From the NCBI GenBank assembly GCA_903861055.1, contig CAIOSU010000476.1:1-32402 (forward strand): 32,402 nt of DNA, in the 5' to 3' direction. The stretch is from an uncultured bacterium (lineage in GTDB: Bacteria > Bacteroidota > Bacteroidia > Chitinophagales > CAIOSU01). The notes beneath the pieces are model-generated. The model was given only the letters and a program-made list of their open reading frames with translations, was not told where the DNA came from and searched no databases. Shown here in pieces: positions 1 to 7,690 of the stretch. The stretch's first letter is position 1, and the number at the start of each line of letters is the position of its first letter. The translations under genes and the position numbers were made by a program.

Positions 1-1
1 A

Positions 2-379
2 GAATTTGCTCAGGAAATAGCGGACAACTCGTTCCCGGTTCGTTTTAAGCAGGGGGATGTTATGGTAAAATATAACGACGAAGTGGATTACGTGCCACTA
101 ATTCTTGAAGGGGAAGCAGAAATAAAAACGACTACATCCTCTGCCAAAGAGATAATTGTCTATACGGTAAAACCTGGGGGTTATTGCTCTCTTGTGTTGT
201 TAAATTGCCTTACGGGTACCCCATCGTTGGTAAAGGCAGAATGCACTAAAGATATCTCTGCAGTTATGGTTCCAAAATCGGTTGCGCTAAACTGGCTCTC
301 CAATAACCCTAACTGGCGCAAGCACCTTATGGAAGATGTTTCTATAAAATACAGCACCCTTTTAAGTCAACTCAAGTAA
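2..379 (+). CDS. cyclic nucleotide-binding (Crp/Fnr-like) domain protein, 5' truncated by window edge; no C-terminal HTH before the stop
   Basis: The frame is open from base 2 (EFAQEIADNSFPVRFKQGDVMVKYNDEVDYVPLILEGEAEIK...). The CNB-like beta-roll pattern is followed by WRKHLMEDVSIKYSTLLSQLK-stop, where Crp/Fnr proteins usually continue into the HTH. Confidence 0.7.
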   Translation, partial: EFAQEIADNSFPVRFKQGDVMVKYNDEVDYVPLILEGEAEIKTTTSSAKEIIVYTVKPGGYCSLVLLNCLTGTPSLVKAECTKDISAVMVPKSVALNWLSNNPNWRKHLMEDVSIKYSTLLSQLK

Positions 380-386
380 TTTATTT

Positions 387-932
387 ATGTTAGGTTTTGT
401 TAACCAGGCCATCAAGGACATGGTGTTAAGCGAATTTGGTTCAGATTCGTGGATGGCCATTTGTGAGGATGTACAATTTTTAGAAAAATCGTTTGCAAGC
501 CAGCAAGATTATCCCGATTTGCTCACTTATCAATTTGTTGGATCAATTTGCAAGTTGAAAAACATGGAGGTAAGTGAGGTGCTTATTGCCTTTGGAGAAT
601 ATTGGGTTTTAAAAACAGCCGCTCCTAAATATGGAATCTTGTTTCGGGCAAGCGGTCAAACTTTTGCTGAGTTTTTAGAGTACTTACCCAATTTCCATAG
701 TAAGGTAATGTTGTTTTATCCAAATATAAATCCCCCTGATTTTCGCGTAGATAAAACAGCAGAAAACCAATATCGGCTTTTTTATTTCTCTCATCGCCAA
801 GGCCTGGATGCCTTTGTAATAGGGCTTTTACAAGGATTGGCAAAGTTTTACGACGAAAAAATCGAGACCTATTTTGGAGCCGTTGGAGAGGAAAAGGCTA
901 ACTGCGTAATCAACATCCAAATTTTAAAATAA
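387..932 (+). CDS. stand-alone H-NOX (HNOB, heme NO/O2-binding) domain protein
   Basis: Begins MLGFVNQAIKDMV. Candidate proximal heme ligand is His104 in LPNFHSKV, followed by PPDFRV and the Y-x-S-x-R heme propionate motif (YFSHR, residues 133-137). Confidence 0.9.
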   Translation: MLGFVNQAIKDMVLSEFGSDSWMAICEDVQFLEKSFASQQDYPDLLTYQFVGSICKLKNMEVSEVLIAFGEYWVLKTAAPKYGILFRASGQTFAEFLEYLPNFHSKVMLFYPNINPPDFRVDKTAENQYRLFYFSHRQGLDAFVIGLLQGLAKFYDEKIETYFGAVGEEKANCVINIQILK

Positions 933-934
933 AA

Positions 935-2206
935 ATGGCCAAAGTTGTTGAACTGCTCAACTTAACAGAGCCTTTTAATGTTTTTTTCGACAAAAGCTTA
1001 AAAATTTTAAGTTTTGGCCCTGCCATGCGAAAGGTGATTGGAGGCAATCAAGAAGGGAAAGAATTCAATGATTTGTTTTCGATAAAAAGGCCAATAACTA
1101 ACAAAGAGGCCAGTTTCGATTGGATACAAAAATCGCTCAGTTTGGTATTTATCCTTGAGTTAAACACCAACATCGAGCTCTGTTTTAAGGGGGAGTTTAA
1201 AGTTTACGAGGATAAACTTTTGTTTGTAGGCTCGCCTTACATAAATGATATTGCCCAGCTTAAAAATTATGGCCTAACTATTTCCGATTTCCCGGTTTCC
1301 GATTCAATCATCGACATTTTATTGTTGAATGACATGGAAAAACAAACCAGTAAGGAAATGAAAGAACTGATAACGGAGCTAATCGGCGTTAACTCGGCAT
1401 TGTCGTTAACTAGATTAGAATTGATTAAGGCTAACCAAGCATTGAACCAACAGTATGAGCGAGAAAAACAATCATATAAAAGTTTAGATGAAACTTTCAA
1501 GGACTTTACATTCTCTGTAAGTCATGATTTAAAAGCTCCGGTTAGGCAAGTATCAATGTTTGTAGAAATTTTCATGGACAGGCTAAAGCAGCTTTCGGTA
1601 GAGGATGACAAGCTTACAAAATTTGCCAACTTCATTTCCCTTAATAGCACAAGGGCTTTAAATATGATAGATGGCTTGTATTCTCTAACCAAATCGACAG
1701 GTAAAAAAATCGAATTAACTACAATCGAAATTGTTCCCTTTCTAGAGGAAATTATTGCATCGCAAAACCCAGATGATAAGTATAATTTTAAAATTGGACA
1801 CGACAGCCAAACTGCCGCTATTAAATCCGACAAGGTATTGTTGGATATAATAATGAGCAACTTAATATCAAACGCTATAAAGTATAGTAAAAACCTTGAC
1901 AACCCAAAGGTTAGCATAAATGTTAGCCAAAAAGAAGATTGCGGGCTAATTATAATAACCGATAATGGCGTTGGATTTAATATGAGTCACGGTAACCAGT
2001 TGTTTAAAATGTTTAGTAGGCTTCACGGGGAAGATAGTTTTGATGGGCTTGGTATTGGCCTAATGAACGTAAAAATGGCCCTGGATAAGTTACAAGGTAC
2101 CATTGAGTTTGAATCTTCTGTAAACAATGGTACTACCTTTACCATAAAGTTGCCTTTCCACTCCAATTATACAGTTTCTCATCAGCAGGAGCTCGTTAAC
2201 TTTTGA
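935..2206 (+). CDS. HNOBA-domain sensor histidine kinase
   Basis: N-terminus matches the HNOBA pattern (NVFFDKSLKILSFGPAMRKV, LFSIKRPI, LLFVGSPYINDIAQLKNYGLTISDFPVSDSIIDILLL). A coiled-coil-like stretch, HisKA H-box (FSVSHDLKAPVRQ) and HATPase N/G boxes (NLISNAIKYSKN, DNGVGFN, GLGIGL) follow. Starts 2 nt after the H-NOX stop. Confidence 0.9.
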   Translation: MAKVVELLNLTEPFNVFFDKSLKILSFGPAMRKVIGGNQEGKEFNDLFSIKRPITNKEASFDWIQKSLSLVFILELNTNIELCFKGEFKVYEDKLLFVGSPYINDIAQLKNYGLTISDFPVSDSIIDILLLNDMEKQTSKEMKELITELIGVNSALSLTRLELIKANQALNQQYEREKQSYKSLDETFKDFTFSVSHDLKAPVRQVSMFVEIFMDRLKQLSVEDDKLTKFANFISLNSTRALNMIDGLYSLTKSTGKKIELTTIEIVPFLEEIIASQNPDDKYNFKIGHDSQTAAIKSDKVLLDIIMSNLISNAIKYSKNLDNPKVSINVSQKEDCGLIIITDNGVGFNMSHGNQLFKMFSRLHGEDSFDGLGIGLMNVKMALDKLQGTIEFESSVNNGTTFTIKLPFHSNYTVSHQQELVNF

Positions 2207-2302
2207 GTTGCCCTCCCAAAGCATGCTCCATTTATGTTATCGAGCCGCTGTGCATTGCACAATATACTTACATACACACAATCTAAATAGGAGAGCAGCT
2301 CC

Positions 2303-2911
2303 TCAATACACAAACGGTATAAAGCGCTTTGCTTCTTTTTGGTATTGCCGGTATGCATCGCCAAACTCAACAAGGAGCTTCTGCTCTTCGAGGTAGACCC
2401 CAATAGGTAGGTAAATTAAAGAGGTTGCCACAAAAACCAACATGGGGTAGCTAGGTATATACAGCAAGGCCCCAACCAGCAGCAGCACTATCCCAAAGTA
2501 AAGCGGGTGGCGCACATAGGCATACATACCCGTTTTGGTGAGCTGGGTAACTTGGTGCGGCGTTTGCTTGGGTGCATCATTTTGCCGCAATTGCTGCAAA
2601 CCCACAAACTCGGCCTTGTTGAAAGAAGCAAAAGCCATCACCAATACCACCAACCCAAGTACAAAAACTAATGCGCCTAATATAGGCAATAGCGCGGGCA
2701 GCTGCAGTATAGTCTCAGCCGGAAGGCTGAATTGAAAGACCAACAACCCTGACAGAAACACTACACTGATAACATTGAACAGCAACCGATAATACCGATA
2801 ATGCCCTTTGGCTTTGCTTTGAACGAATGCCTTAACGCTATGGTGGGCTAATGCGCTATGTAGGGCGTAAAACATTGCCCAACCCAAAAACAGCACCAAC
2901 AAACCAACCAT
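2303..2911 (-). CDS. MddA/NnrU-like integral membrane methyltransferase (isoprenylcysteine carboxyl methyltransferase-like)
   Basis: Start set at internal Met (MVGLLVLFLGWAMFYALHSALAHHSVK) because the upstream part of the ORF overlaps comM. Carries C-terminal YVRHPLYFG and EEQKLLVEFGDAYRQYQK. Confidence 0.75.
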   Translation of the reverse strand: MVGLLVLFLGWAMFYALHSALAHHSVKAFVQSKAKGHYRYYRLLFNVISVVFLSGLLVFQFSLPAETILQLPALLPILGALVFVLGLVVLVMAFASFNKAEFVGLQQLRQNDAPKQTPHQVTQLTKTGMYAYVRHPLYFGIVLLLVGALLYIPSYPMLVFVATSLIYLPIGVYLEEQKLLVEFGDAYRQYQKEAKRFIPFVY

Positions 2912-2963
2912 ACGTTTTCTTTTTGCGACGAAAAGATAACAACAATTTTTGAATGGGGGTAAC

Positions 2964-4508
2964 TCACCCAGCCCAGCTCTCCCTATCCAAGCTACGGAAT
3001 TGTATGGCTTCGGCGAGGTGTTCAATTTTAATATCGTCGCTGCCGGCAAGGTCGGCAATGGTGCGGCTTACTTTCAGTATGCGGTCGTAGGCGCGGGCAC
3101 TGAGGCCCAGTTGCTCCATGGCTTTGTTTAGCAATGTTTTGCTAGACTCGTTGATGCGACAAAACTCCTTAATACTCTTGGCACCAATTTGGGCATTACA
3201 GTGCACGCCATCCAGCTCGGCATAGCGGGCCTCTTGTATGCGGCGGGCTTTCACCACTCGCTCACGAACCACCTCGCTGTGCTCTGATTGTTCTTCCGAC
3301 GACAGATCGGCAAACGGCAACGGGGTTACCTCTACGTGCAAATCAATCCTATCTAGCAGCGGGCCCGAAATTTTGTTCAGGTACTTTTGCACCACTCCTG
3401 GACCGCACACGCACTCCTTTTCGGGGTGATTATAAAAGCCACAAGGGCAAGGGTTCATGCTGGCTATGAGCATAAAGCTGCTCGGGTAATCGACACTAAA
3501 CTTGGCACGGCTAATGGTTACCCGTCGGTCTTCCATGGGTTGGCGCAGCACCTCTAGCACCGTGCGCTTAAACTCTGGCAATTCATCCAAAAACAGCACC
3601 CCGTTGTGCGATAGGCTTATCTCGCCCGGCTGCGGGAACGCCCCTCCCCCCACCAGCGCCACATCGCTTATGGTGTGGTGCGGCGAGCGGAACGGCCGCT
3701 CGTGCAGCAGCGTGGCATTGGCGCCCAACCTACCCACCACGCTATGTATTTTAGTGGTCTCCAGTGCCTCGTGCAGGCTCATGGGCGGCAGTATGGTAGG
3801 CAAGCGCTTGGCCAGCATGGTTTTGCCCGCTCCGGGCGGACCAATCAATATCACGTTGTGCCCACCAGCAGCGGCTATCTCCAGAGAGCGTTTGATGTTC
3901 TTTTGGCCTTTTACGTCGGCAAAGTCGAGCTCGTTGTGGGGCAGATTTTTATAAAACTCCTCGCGGGTGTTTACTTCTAGCGGCACTATCTCTTGACGGC
4001 CCTCCAGAAAATCAATTACCTCCTTGAGGTTGTCAACCCCATACACTGGAAAATCTTTTACGATAGCCGCCTCGCGGGCATTGGCGTTGGGCAATATAAA
4101 ACCCTTGAACTTATCTTTGCGGGCCTGTATGGCTATGGGCAACGCCCCTTTAATGGGCTGCAAGTTACCATCGAGCGAAAGCTCGCCCATCATTATATAA
4201 TCTTCCAGTGGCTTTTTTGCCTCTAGTTGATCGGTGCAGGCCAGCGCACCAATGGTCATGGGCAAATCATATGCTGAGCCCTCTTTTTTAAGGTCTGCTG
4301 GCGACAGGTTTACAATATACTTTTGGCGGGGCATGTGGTAACCAATTTGTTTCAGGGCGCTCTCCATCCTAAACAACCCCTCGCGCACGGCCGCATCGGG
4401 CAGGCCCACCACGTTCCAGCTAGGGCCACCGCCCAAATGGTTCGATTCGATGGTAATGGTGGCTGCATCTACCCCAAAAACGGCACTTCCGTATGTTTTT
4501 ACTAACAT
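2964..4508 (-). CDS. comM: YifB/ComM family Mg-chelatase-like AAA+ ATPase
   Basis: Full-length family match: GPPGAGKTMLAKRLPTILPP Walker A, FRSPHHTISDVALVGGG, GVLFLDELPEF, MNPCPCGFYNHPEKECVC. Confidence 0.93.
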   Translation of the reverse strand: MLVKTYGSAVFGVDAATITIESNHLGGGPSWNVVGLPDAAVREGLFRMESALKQIGYHMPRQKYIVNLSPADLKKEGSAYDLPMTIGALACTDQLEAKKPLEDYIMMGELSLDGNLQPIKGALPIAIQARKDKFKGFILPNANAREAAIVKDFPVYGVDNLKEVIDFLEGRQEIVPLEVNTREEFYKNLPHNELDFADVKGQKNIKRSLEIAAAGGHNVILIGPPGAGKTMLAKRLPTILPPMSLHEALETTKIHSVVGRLGANATLLHERPFRSPHHTISDVALVGGGAFPQPGEISLSHNGVLFLDELPEFKRTVLEVLRQPMEDRRVTISRAKFSVDYPSSFMLIASMNPCPCGFYNHPEKECVCGPGVVQKYLNKISGPLLDRIDLHVEVTPLPFADLSSEEQSEHSEVVRERVVKARRIQEARYAELDGVHCNAQIGAKSIKEFCRINESSKTLLNKAMEQLGLSARAYDRILKVSRTIADLAGSDDIKIEHLAEAIQFRSLDRESWAG

Positions 4509-4516
4509 GTTTCGCT

Positions 4517-4540
4517 TAATATTACAGTAGGGTAATATTA
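4517..4540. promoter_or_regulatory. perfect 9-bp inverted repeat in comM leader
   Basis: TAATATTAC (4517-4525), AGTAGG, GTAATATTA (4532-4540), lying 8-32 nt upstream of the comM start codon. Confidence 0.5.
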
Positions 4541-4672
4541 GGTAAAAAGGGGCAAAAGGTGAAATAACCTCCTAAATATGGTAAATTATTTGGGGCCTGG
4601 GGTTTTGTTTGTGGGCAAGCATTATTTACTTTATAGGCTAATGCCCCTGCGCTGTTTCCGTTAAGGCGGAGA

Positions 4673-4755
4673 GTAAGCAAATGCTTACATCATGAAAAGA
4701 CACAAGTAGGAAATATACTTGCGTCCCCGCCTTAGGCGGGACAGGCTGAAGACGC
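4673..4755. repeat. intergenic palindromic (REP-like) cluster
   Basis: GTAAGCA-AA-TGCTTAC (4673-4688) is a perfect IR. GCGTC (4721-4725) and GACGC (4751-4755) enclose a CCCGCC-TTA-GGCGGG hairpin. Confidence 0.55.
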
Positions 4756-4804
4756 GGTGTCCGTTACATCCTCCTCAAAAGAAGACGATGACGCGGGGGG
4801 GTAT

Positions 4805-5881
4805 TCACCCAGAAACTTTGCGCATCAAGCTCTCTAATGGACCGTTGGAAAACTTCTTAAGCCACAAGTGGCTAGATAGGCAGCTTACTATAAAAAAGAA
4901 GATGGCAAAGAACAGAATAACGAGGGGCGGGGTGTCTGGCAGGTCCATAATCTGCTCATCCAAGGGTTTGCCAGTAACGATGGCCAAAAGTATAAAACCG
5001 ATGGTAATGTGCGATACATAATGGGTTAATGTCAGTTTTCCTGTCTCGGCTAGCACCTTTGCTATAAGGTTGTGCGATATCCGCTCTCCAATTTTCATGC
5101 ATAGCCCAATTACCACCATACCAAAACCCATAGTGCCGAGCATAAATGGCAAAAACGGCGGCAGGTAATCAGCCTGTATGTATGCAAGCATATCGCTGTT
5201 GGTGGTTATTTGTGCTGCATAGTATTGCAATACCTGTATGGGTATGAACAATGATAAGCCAGCCAAAATGGTGTTTCGTGCCGTATGGCTAGCATTCCAG
5301 TTAAGGCGGCCTAGATACTGCCCCACAAAAAAGTAAGCTACCCAAGGAAAGATGGGGTTCCAACCGTTGTAAAACGTGTTGCGAAGGAAGCCTTTGATGG
5401 TCCAAAAATCGAGATATTGGAACGACTCAAAATTCCATCCAGTATCAAACGGCACCAATACAAACAAAAGGTGAAATACCCCCACAGCAAGCCCTGCAGC
5501 AATTAAATAATAATGCTTAGGCACAAACAAGAGCAGTGCGGCCAAATGCATATAGCCGCCATAAAAGTGGAGAATGTCGGCTGGCCACCATAAAAAAAAT
5601 AGCAACCCAAAGAAGAAGAGAAACCAGGAGCGCTTTAAAATGATACTTCGAAGGTTGCCGCGCAAATCGCTTTGCTCTATGCCCTTTGCAGTAAACAGCG
5701 ATACGCCCATGCCCGCCAACATTACGAAAATGGTACTGGAATTTCCATTAAAAAGGTTTAAAAATCCACTTAGGCCTTGTTTATCGGTAAGGCTACCAAA
5801 TACCGTGTTAAAATTTACTACAAACATGCCTAACACTGCATAGGCTCTTGCCAAGTCAAAACCAATTATCCGCTTATTCAT
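4805..5881 (-). CDS. DUF418-type multi-TM membrane protein
   Basis: MNKRIIGFDLARAYAVLGMFVVNFNTVFG..., many TM helices, DUF418-like C-terminus. An alternative upstream start lies at 5911. Confidence 0.7.
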   Translation of the reverse strand: MNKRIIGFDLARAYAVLGMFVVNFNTVFGSLTDKQGLSGFLNLFNGNSSTIFVMLAGMGVSLFTAKGIEQSDLRGNLRSIILKRSWFLFFFGLLFFLWWPADILHFYGGYMHLAALLLFVPKHYYLIAAGLAVGVFHLLFVLVPFDTGWNFESFQYLDFWTIKGFLRNTFYNGWNPIFPWVAYFFVGQYLGRLNWNASHTARNTILAGLSLFIPIQVLQYYAAQITTNSDMLAYIQADYLPPFLPFMLGTMGFGMVVIGLCMKIGERISHNLIAKVLAETGKLTLTHYVSHITIGFILLAIVTGKPLDEQIMDLPDTPPLVILFFAIFFFIVSCLSSHLWLKKFSNGPLESLMRKVSG

Positions 5882-5953
5882 CGCTATTTTTCTTGCTATC
5901 AAAGATGGCACACCCGGTTGGTTTATTTTTTGACCTAAGTCAAATAACCTTCG

Positions 5954-6532
5954 CTATCGCTTAGCACGAATGCGGCTTAATGTTTCCAGCGAGATGCCTA
6001 AATAAGAAGCCACTATGCCCAGCGGAACATGCTTAAGTATATTTGGGCTTTGCTCTAGTATCATGTCGTATCGCTGTTTCGCACTAAGGGTTCTAAGTTG
6101 CAACAATCGTTCTTCAATCCAAAGGCCATAATACTCCAATAGCATTATATCTAGCTCCATCAGTTTAGGATGCTTGGCTTTGGCTTCTTGAAAAGCAATA
6201 TAGTTGATAGCTGATACCTTTACCTCGGTAAGCGCCTCAATATATTCAGTGCTGGGATTTTGCAATGCGTAGCTACCGAATGAAATGGCAATATCGCCCA
6301 AAAAATAGAGCTCGGTAGTAATTTGCTTTGCCTCGTTTAAATAATATTTTCTAGCTATTCCATCCAATATTTGGTAGCTCCATTGGCATACCTCTCCCGG
6401 TTTTAGTAAAAGTGCACCTTTCTTAAAACTTTTGGAAACCGATATAACTTCGAGTGCCTCTATGGTTTCGCCATCCAAGCTTACCAAGAAACGCTCCAAT
6501 TTTACACCGTACATTTCAAGGTTACTCTTCAA
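5954..6532 (-). CDS. Crp/Fnr family transcriptional regulator
   Basis: CNB-like N-terminus (FKKGALLLKPGEVCQWSYQILDGIARKYYLNEAKQITTELYFLGD) and C-terminal HTH (LGIVASYLGISLETLSRIRAK). Confidence 0.88.
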   Translation of the reverse strand: MKSNLEMYGVKLERFLVSLDGETIEALEVISVSKSFKKGALLLKPGEVCQWSYQILDGIARKYYLNEAKQITTELYFLGDIAISFGSYALQNPSTEYIEALTEVKVSAINYIAFQEAKAKHPKLMELDIMLLEYYGLWIEERLLQLRTLSAKQRYDMILEQSPNILKHVPLGIVASYLGISLETLSRIRAKR

Positions 6533-6620
6533 TCGAGGTTGGTTTTATAGCCTAATTTAGGGTATAATTTCAATTCCTACTACGCTGTATCGCAATTATT
6601 GCTGAATACAGCCATTCCAC

Positions 6621-6653
6621 AAAAAAACAAAGCCACCCCGAAGGATGGCTTTG
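6621..6653 (-). terminator. rho-independent terminator of the atp operon
   Basis: Minus strand: CAAAGCCATCC-TTCG-GGGTGGCTTTG, an 11-bp stem with one G.T pair and a TTCG tetraloop, followed by TTTTTTT. Confidence 0.85.
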
Positions 6654-6674
6654 CAAATATTCTAAATGAAGCAG

Positions 6675-6697
6675 TACTTCGACAAAAGCTCAGGATG
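6675..6697. repeat. copy of a TTCGACAA(G)CTCAGGATGA-type dispersed repeat
   Basis: GTACTTCGACAAAAGCTCAGGAT resembles the widespread CTTCGACAAGCTCAGG intergenic motif, with AA inserted. Confidence 0.4.
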
Positions 6698-6703
6698 AGA
6701 TTT

Positions 6704-6735
6704 CTTGATACTTGATACTCACTACTTGATACTAG
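6704..6735. repeat. heptamer array at the atpG stop codon
   Basis: CTTGATA CTTGATA CTCACTA CTTGATA CTAG: exact 7-nt period, three identical units. Confidence 0.75.
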
Positions 6736-7622
6736 TTTGCTTCCAAAGCCGCCGCACCGCTTACAATCTCGGTAAGCTCGGTGGTAATGGCCGCTTGGCG
6801 TGCACGGTTGTAGCTAATGCTAAGCTCTTTCAATAGCTCTTGTGCGTTATCGGTGGCCTTGTCCATAGCAGTCATACGGGCACCATGTTCGCTGGCGTTG
6901 GTATCCAATAAGGCTTTATAGAACTGGGTTTTCAAAATCTTCGGTATCAGCACATCAATAATCTCGTGCTCGTTCGGCTCAAAAATAAAGTCGGCAACAT
7001 TGTTATTGGTTGGTGTTACTGCGGCCTCTACTTTCACCAATGGCAAAAACGGCTCTGACAGGTAATTTTGAACTGCCGCATTTTTAAACTGGGCGTAAAC
7101 CAACTCCACTACATCAAAATCGCCATTGATAAAACCGTTGATAGCAAATTCGGCAGCTTTAGCTGTTTCTTCAAAGCTACGATCTTGTAAAAGGTTTATG
7201 TATGTGCCATTAACGGTGCACTGCACTTTAGTAAAGTATGCGTTGCTCTTTTTGCCAATAGTCATTACATGCAAGTTAGCCTTAGCAATATGGCTGTACT
7301 TGGTGCGTATTTGCTCCATTGTCTTTTTAATAACATTGGCATTGAATGCACCACAAAGACCCCTATCGGCAGTATATACTACTAGCAATACGTTTTTTAC
7401 TTCCCGCTCTTCGGCAAGGTCTAATTTTACCTGGCCGTCTTGAGCAATAAGTATATTATTCAGTATCTCAGATAATTTATTGGAATAAGGACGCATTTCC
7501 TGAATAGCTACAGTAGCCCTGCGCAACTTAGCCGCCGAAACCATTTTCATGGCTTTGGTGATTTGTTGCGTAGACTTTACGGATTTCATCCGCTCGCGTA
7601 CTTCCTTTAGTTTACCAGACAT
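6732..7622 (-). CDS. atpG: ATP synthase F1 gamma subunit
   Basis: MSGKLKEVRERMKSVKSTQQITKAMKMVSAAKLRRA N-terminus; C-terminal ATDNAQELLKELSISYNRARQAAITTELTEIVSGAAAL. Confidence 0.97.
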   Translation of the reverse strand: MSGKLKEVRERMKSVKSTQQITKAMKMVSAAKLRRATVAIQEMRPYSNKLSEILNNILIAQDGQVKLDLAEEREVKNVLLVVYTADRGLCGAFNANVIKKTMEQIRTKYSHIAKANLHVMTIGKKSNAYFTKVQCTVNGTYINLLQDRSFEETAKAAEFAINGFINGDFDVVELVYAQFKNAAVQNYLSEPFLPLVKVEAAVTPTNNNVADFIFEPNEHEIIDVLIPKILKTQFYKALLDTNASEHGARMTAMDKATDNAQELLKELSISYNRARQAAITTELTEIVSGAAALEAN

Positions 7623-7630
7623 CTTAAATT

Positions 7631-7665
7631 AAATAAGAAATGACAGATGACAAATATGAAACGTT
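7631..7665. repeat. heptamer array between atpA and atpG
   Basis: AAATAAG AAATGAC AGATGAC AAATATG AAACGTT: 7-nt phased degenerate units. Confidence 0.55.
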
Positions 7666-7690
7666 ACATTCAGGCAATCAGCCATCATGC

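Noticed and set aside
2249-2261. TGTGCA-T-TGCACA palindrome in the kinase/methyltransferase convergent junction
   Set aside because: Short and without a U-run; could occur by chance, and no promoter is expected between convergent genes.
2182-2403. Small ORFs (73 aa minus, 62 aa plus) in the convergent junction after the kinase
   Set aside because: They overlap the ends of two good genes and lack any recognisable domain or signal.
3502-3980. Overlapping + strand ORFs (150 aa and 101 aa) opposite comM
   Set aside because: Antisense to a highly conserved AAA+ gene; low-complexity Ser/Arg-rich translations are typical of shadow frames.
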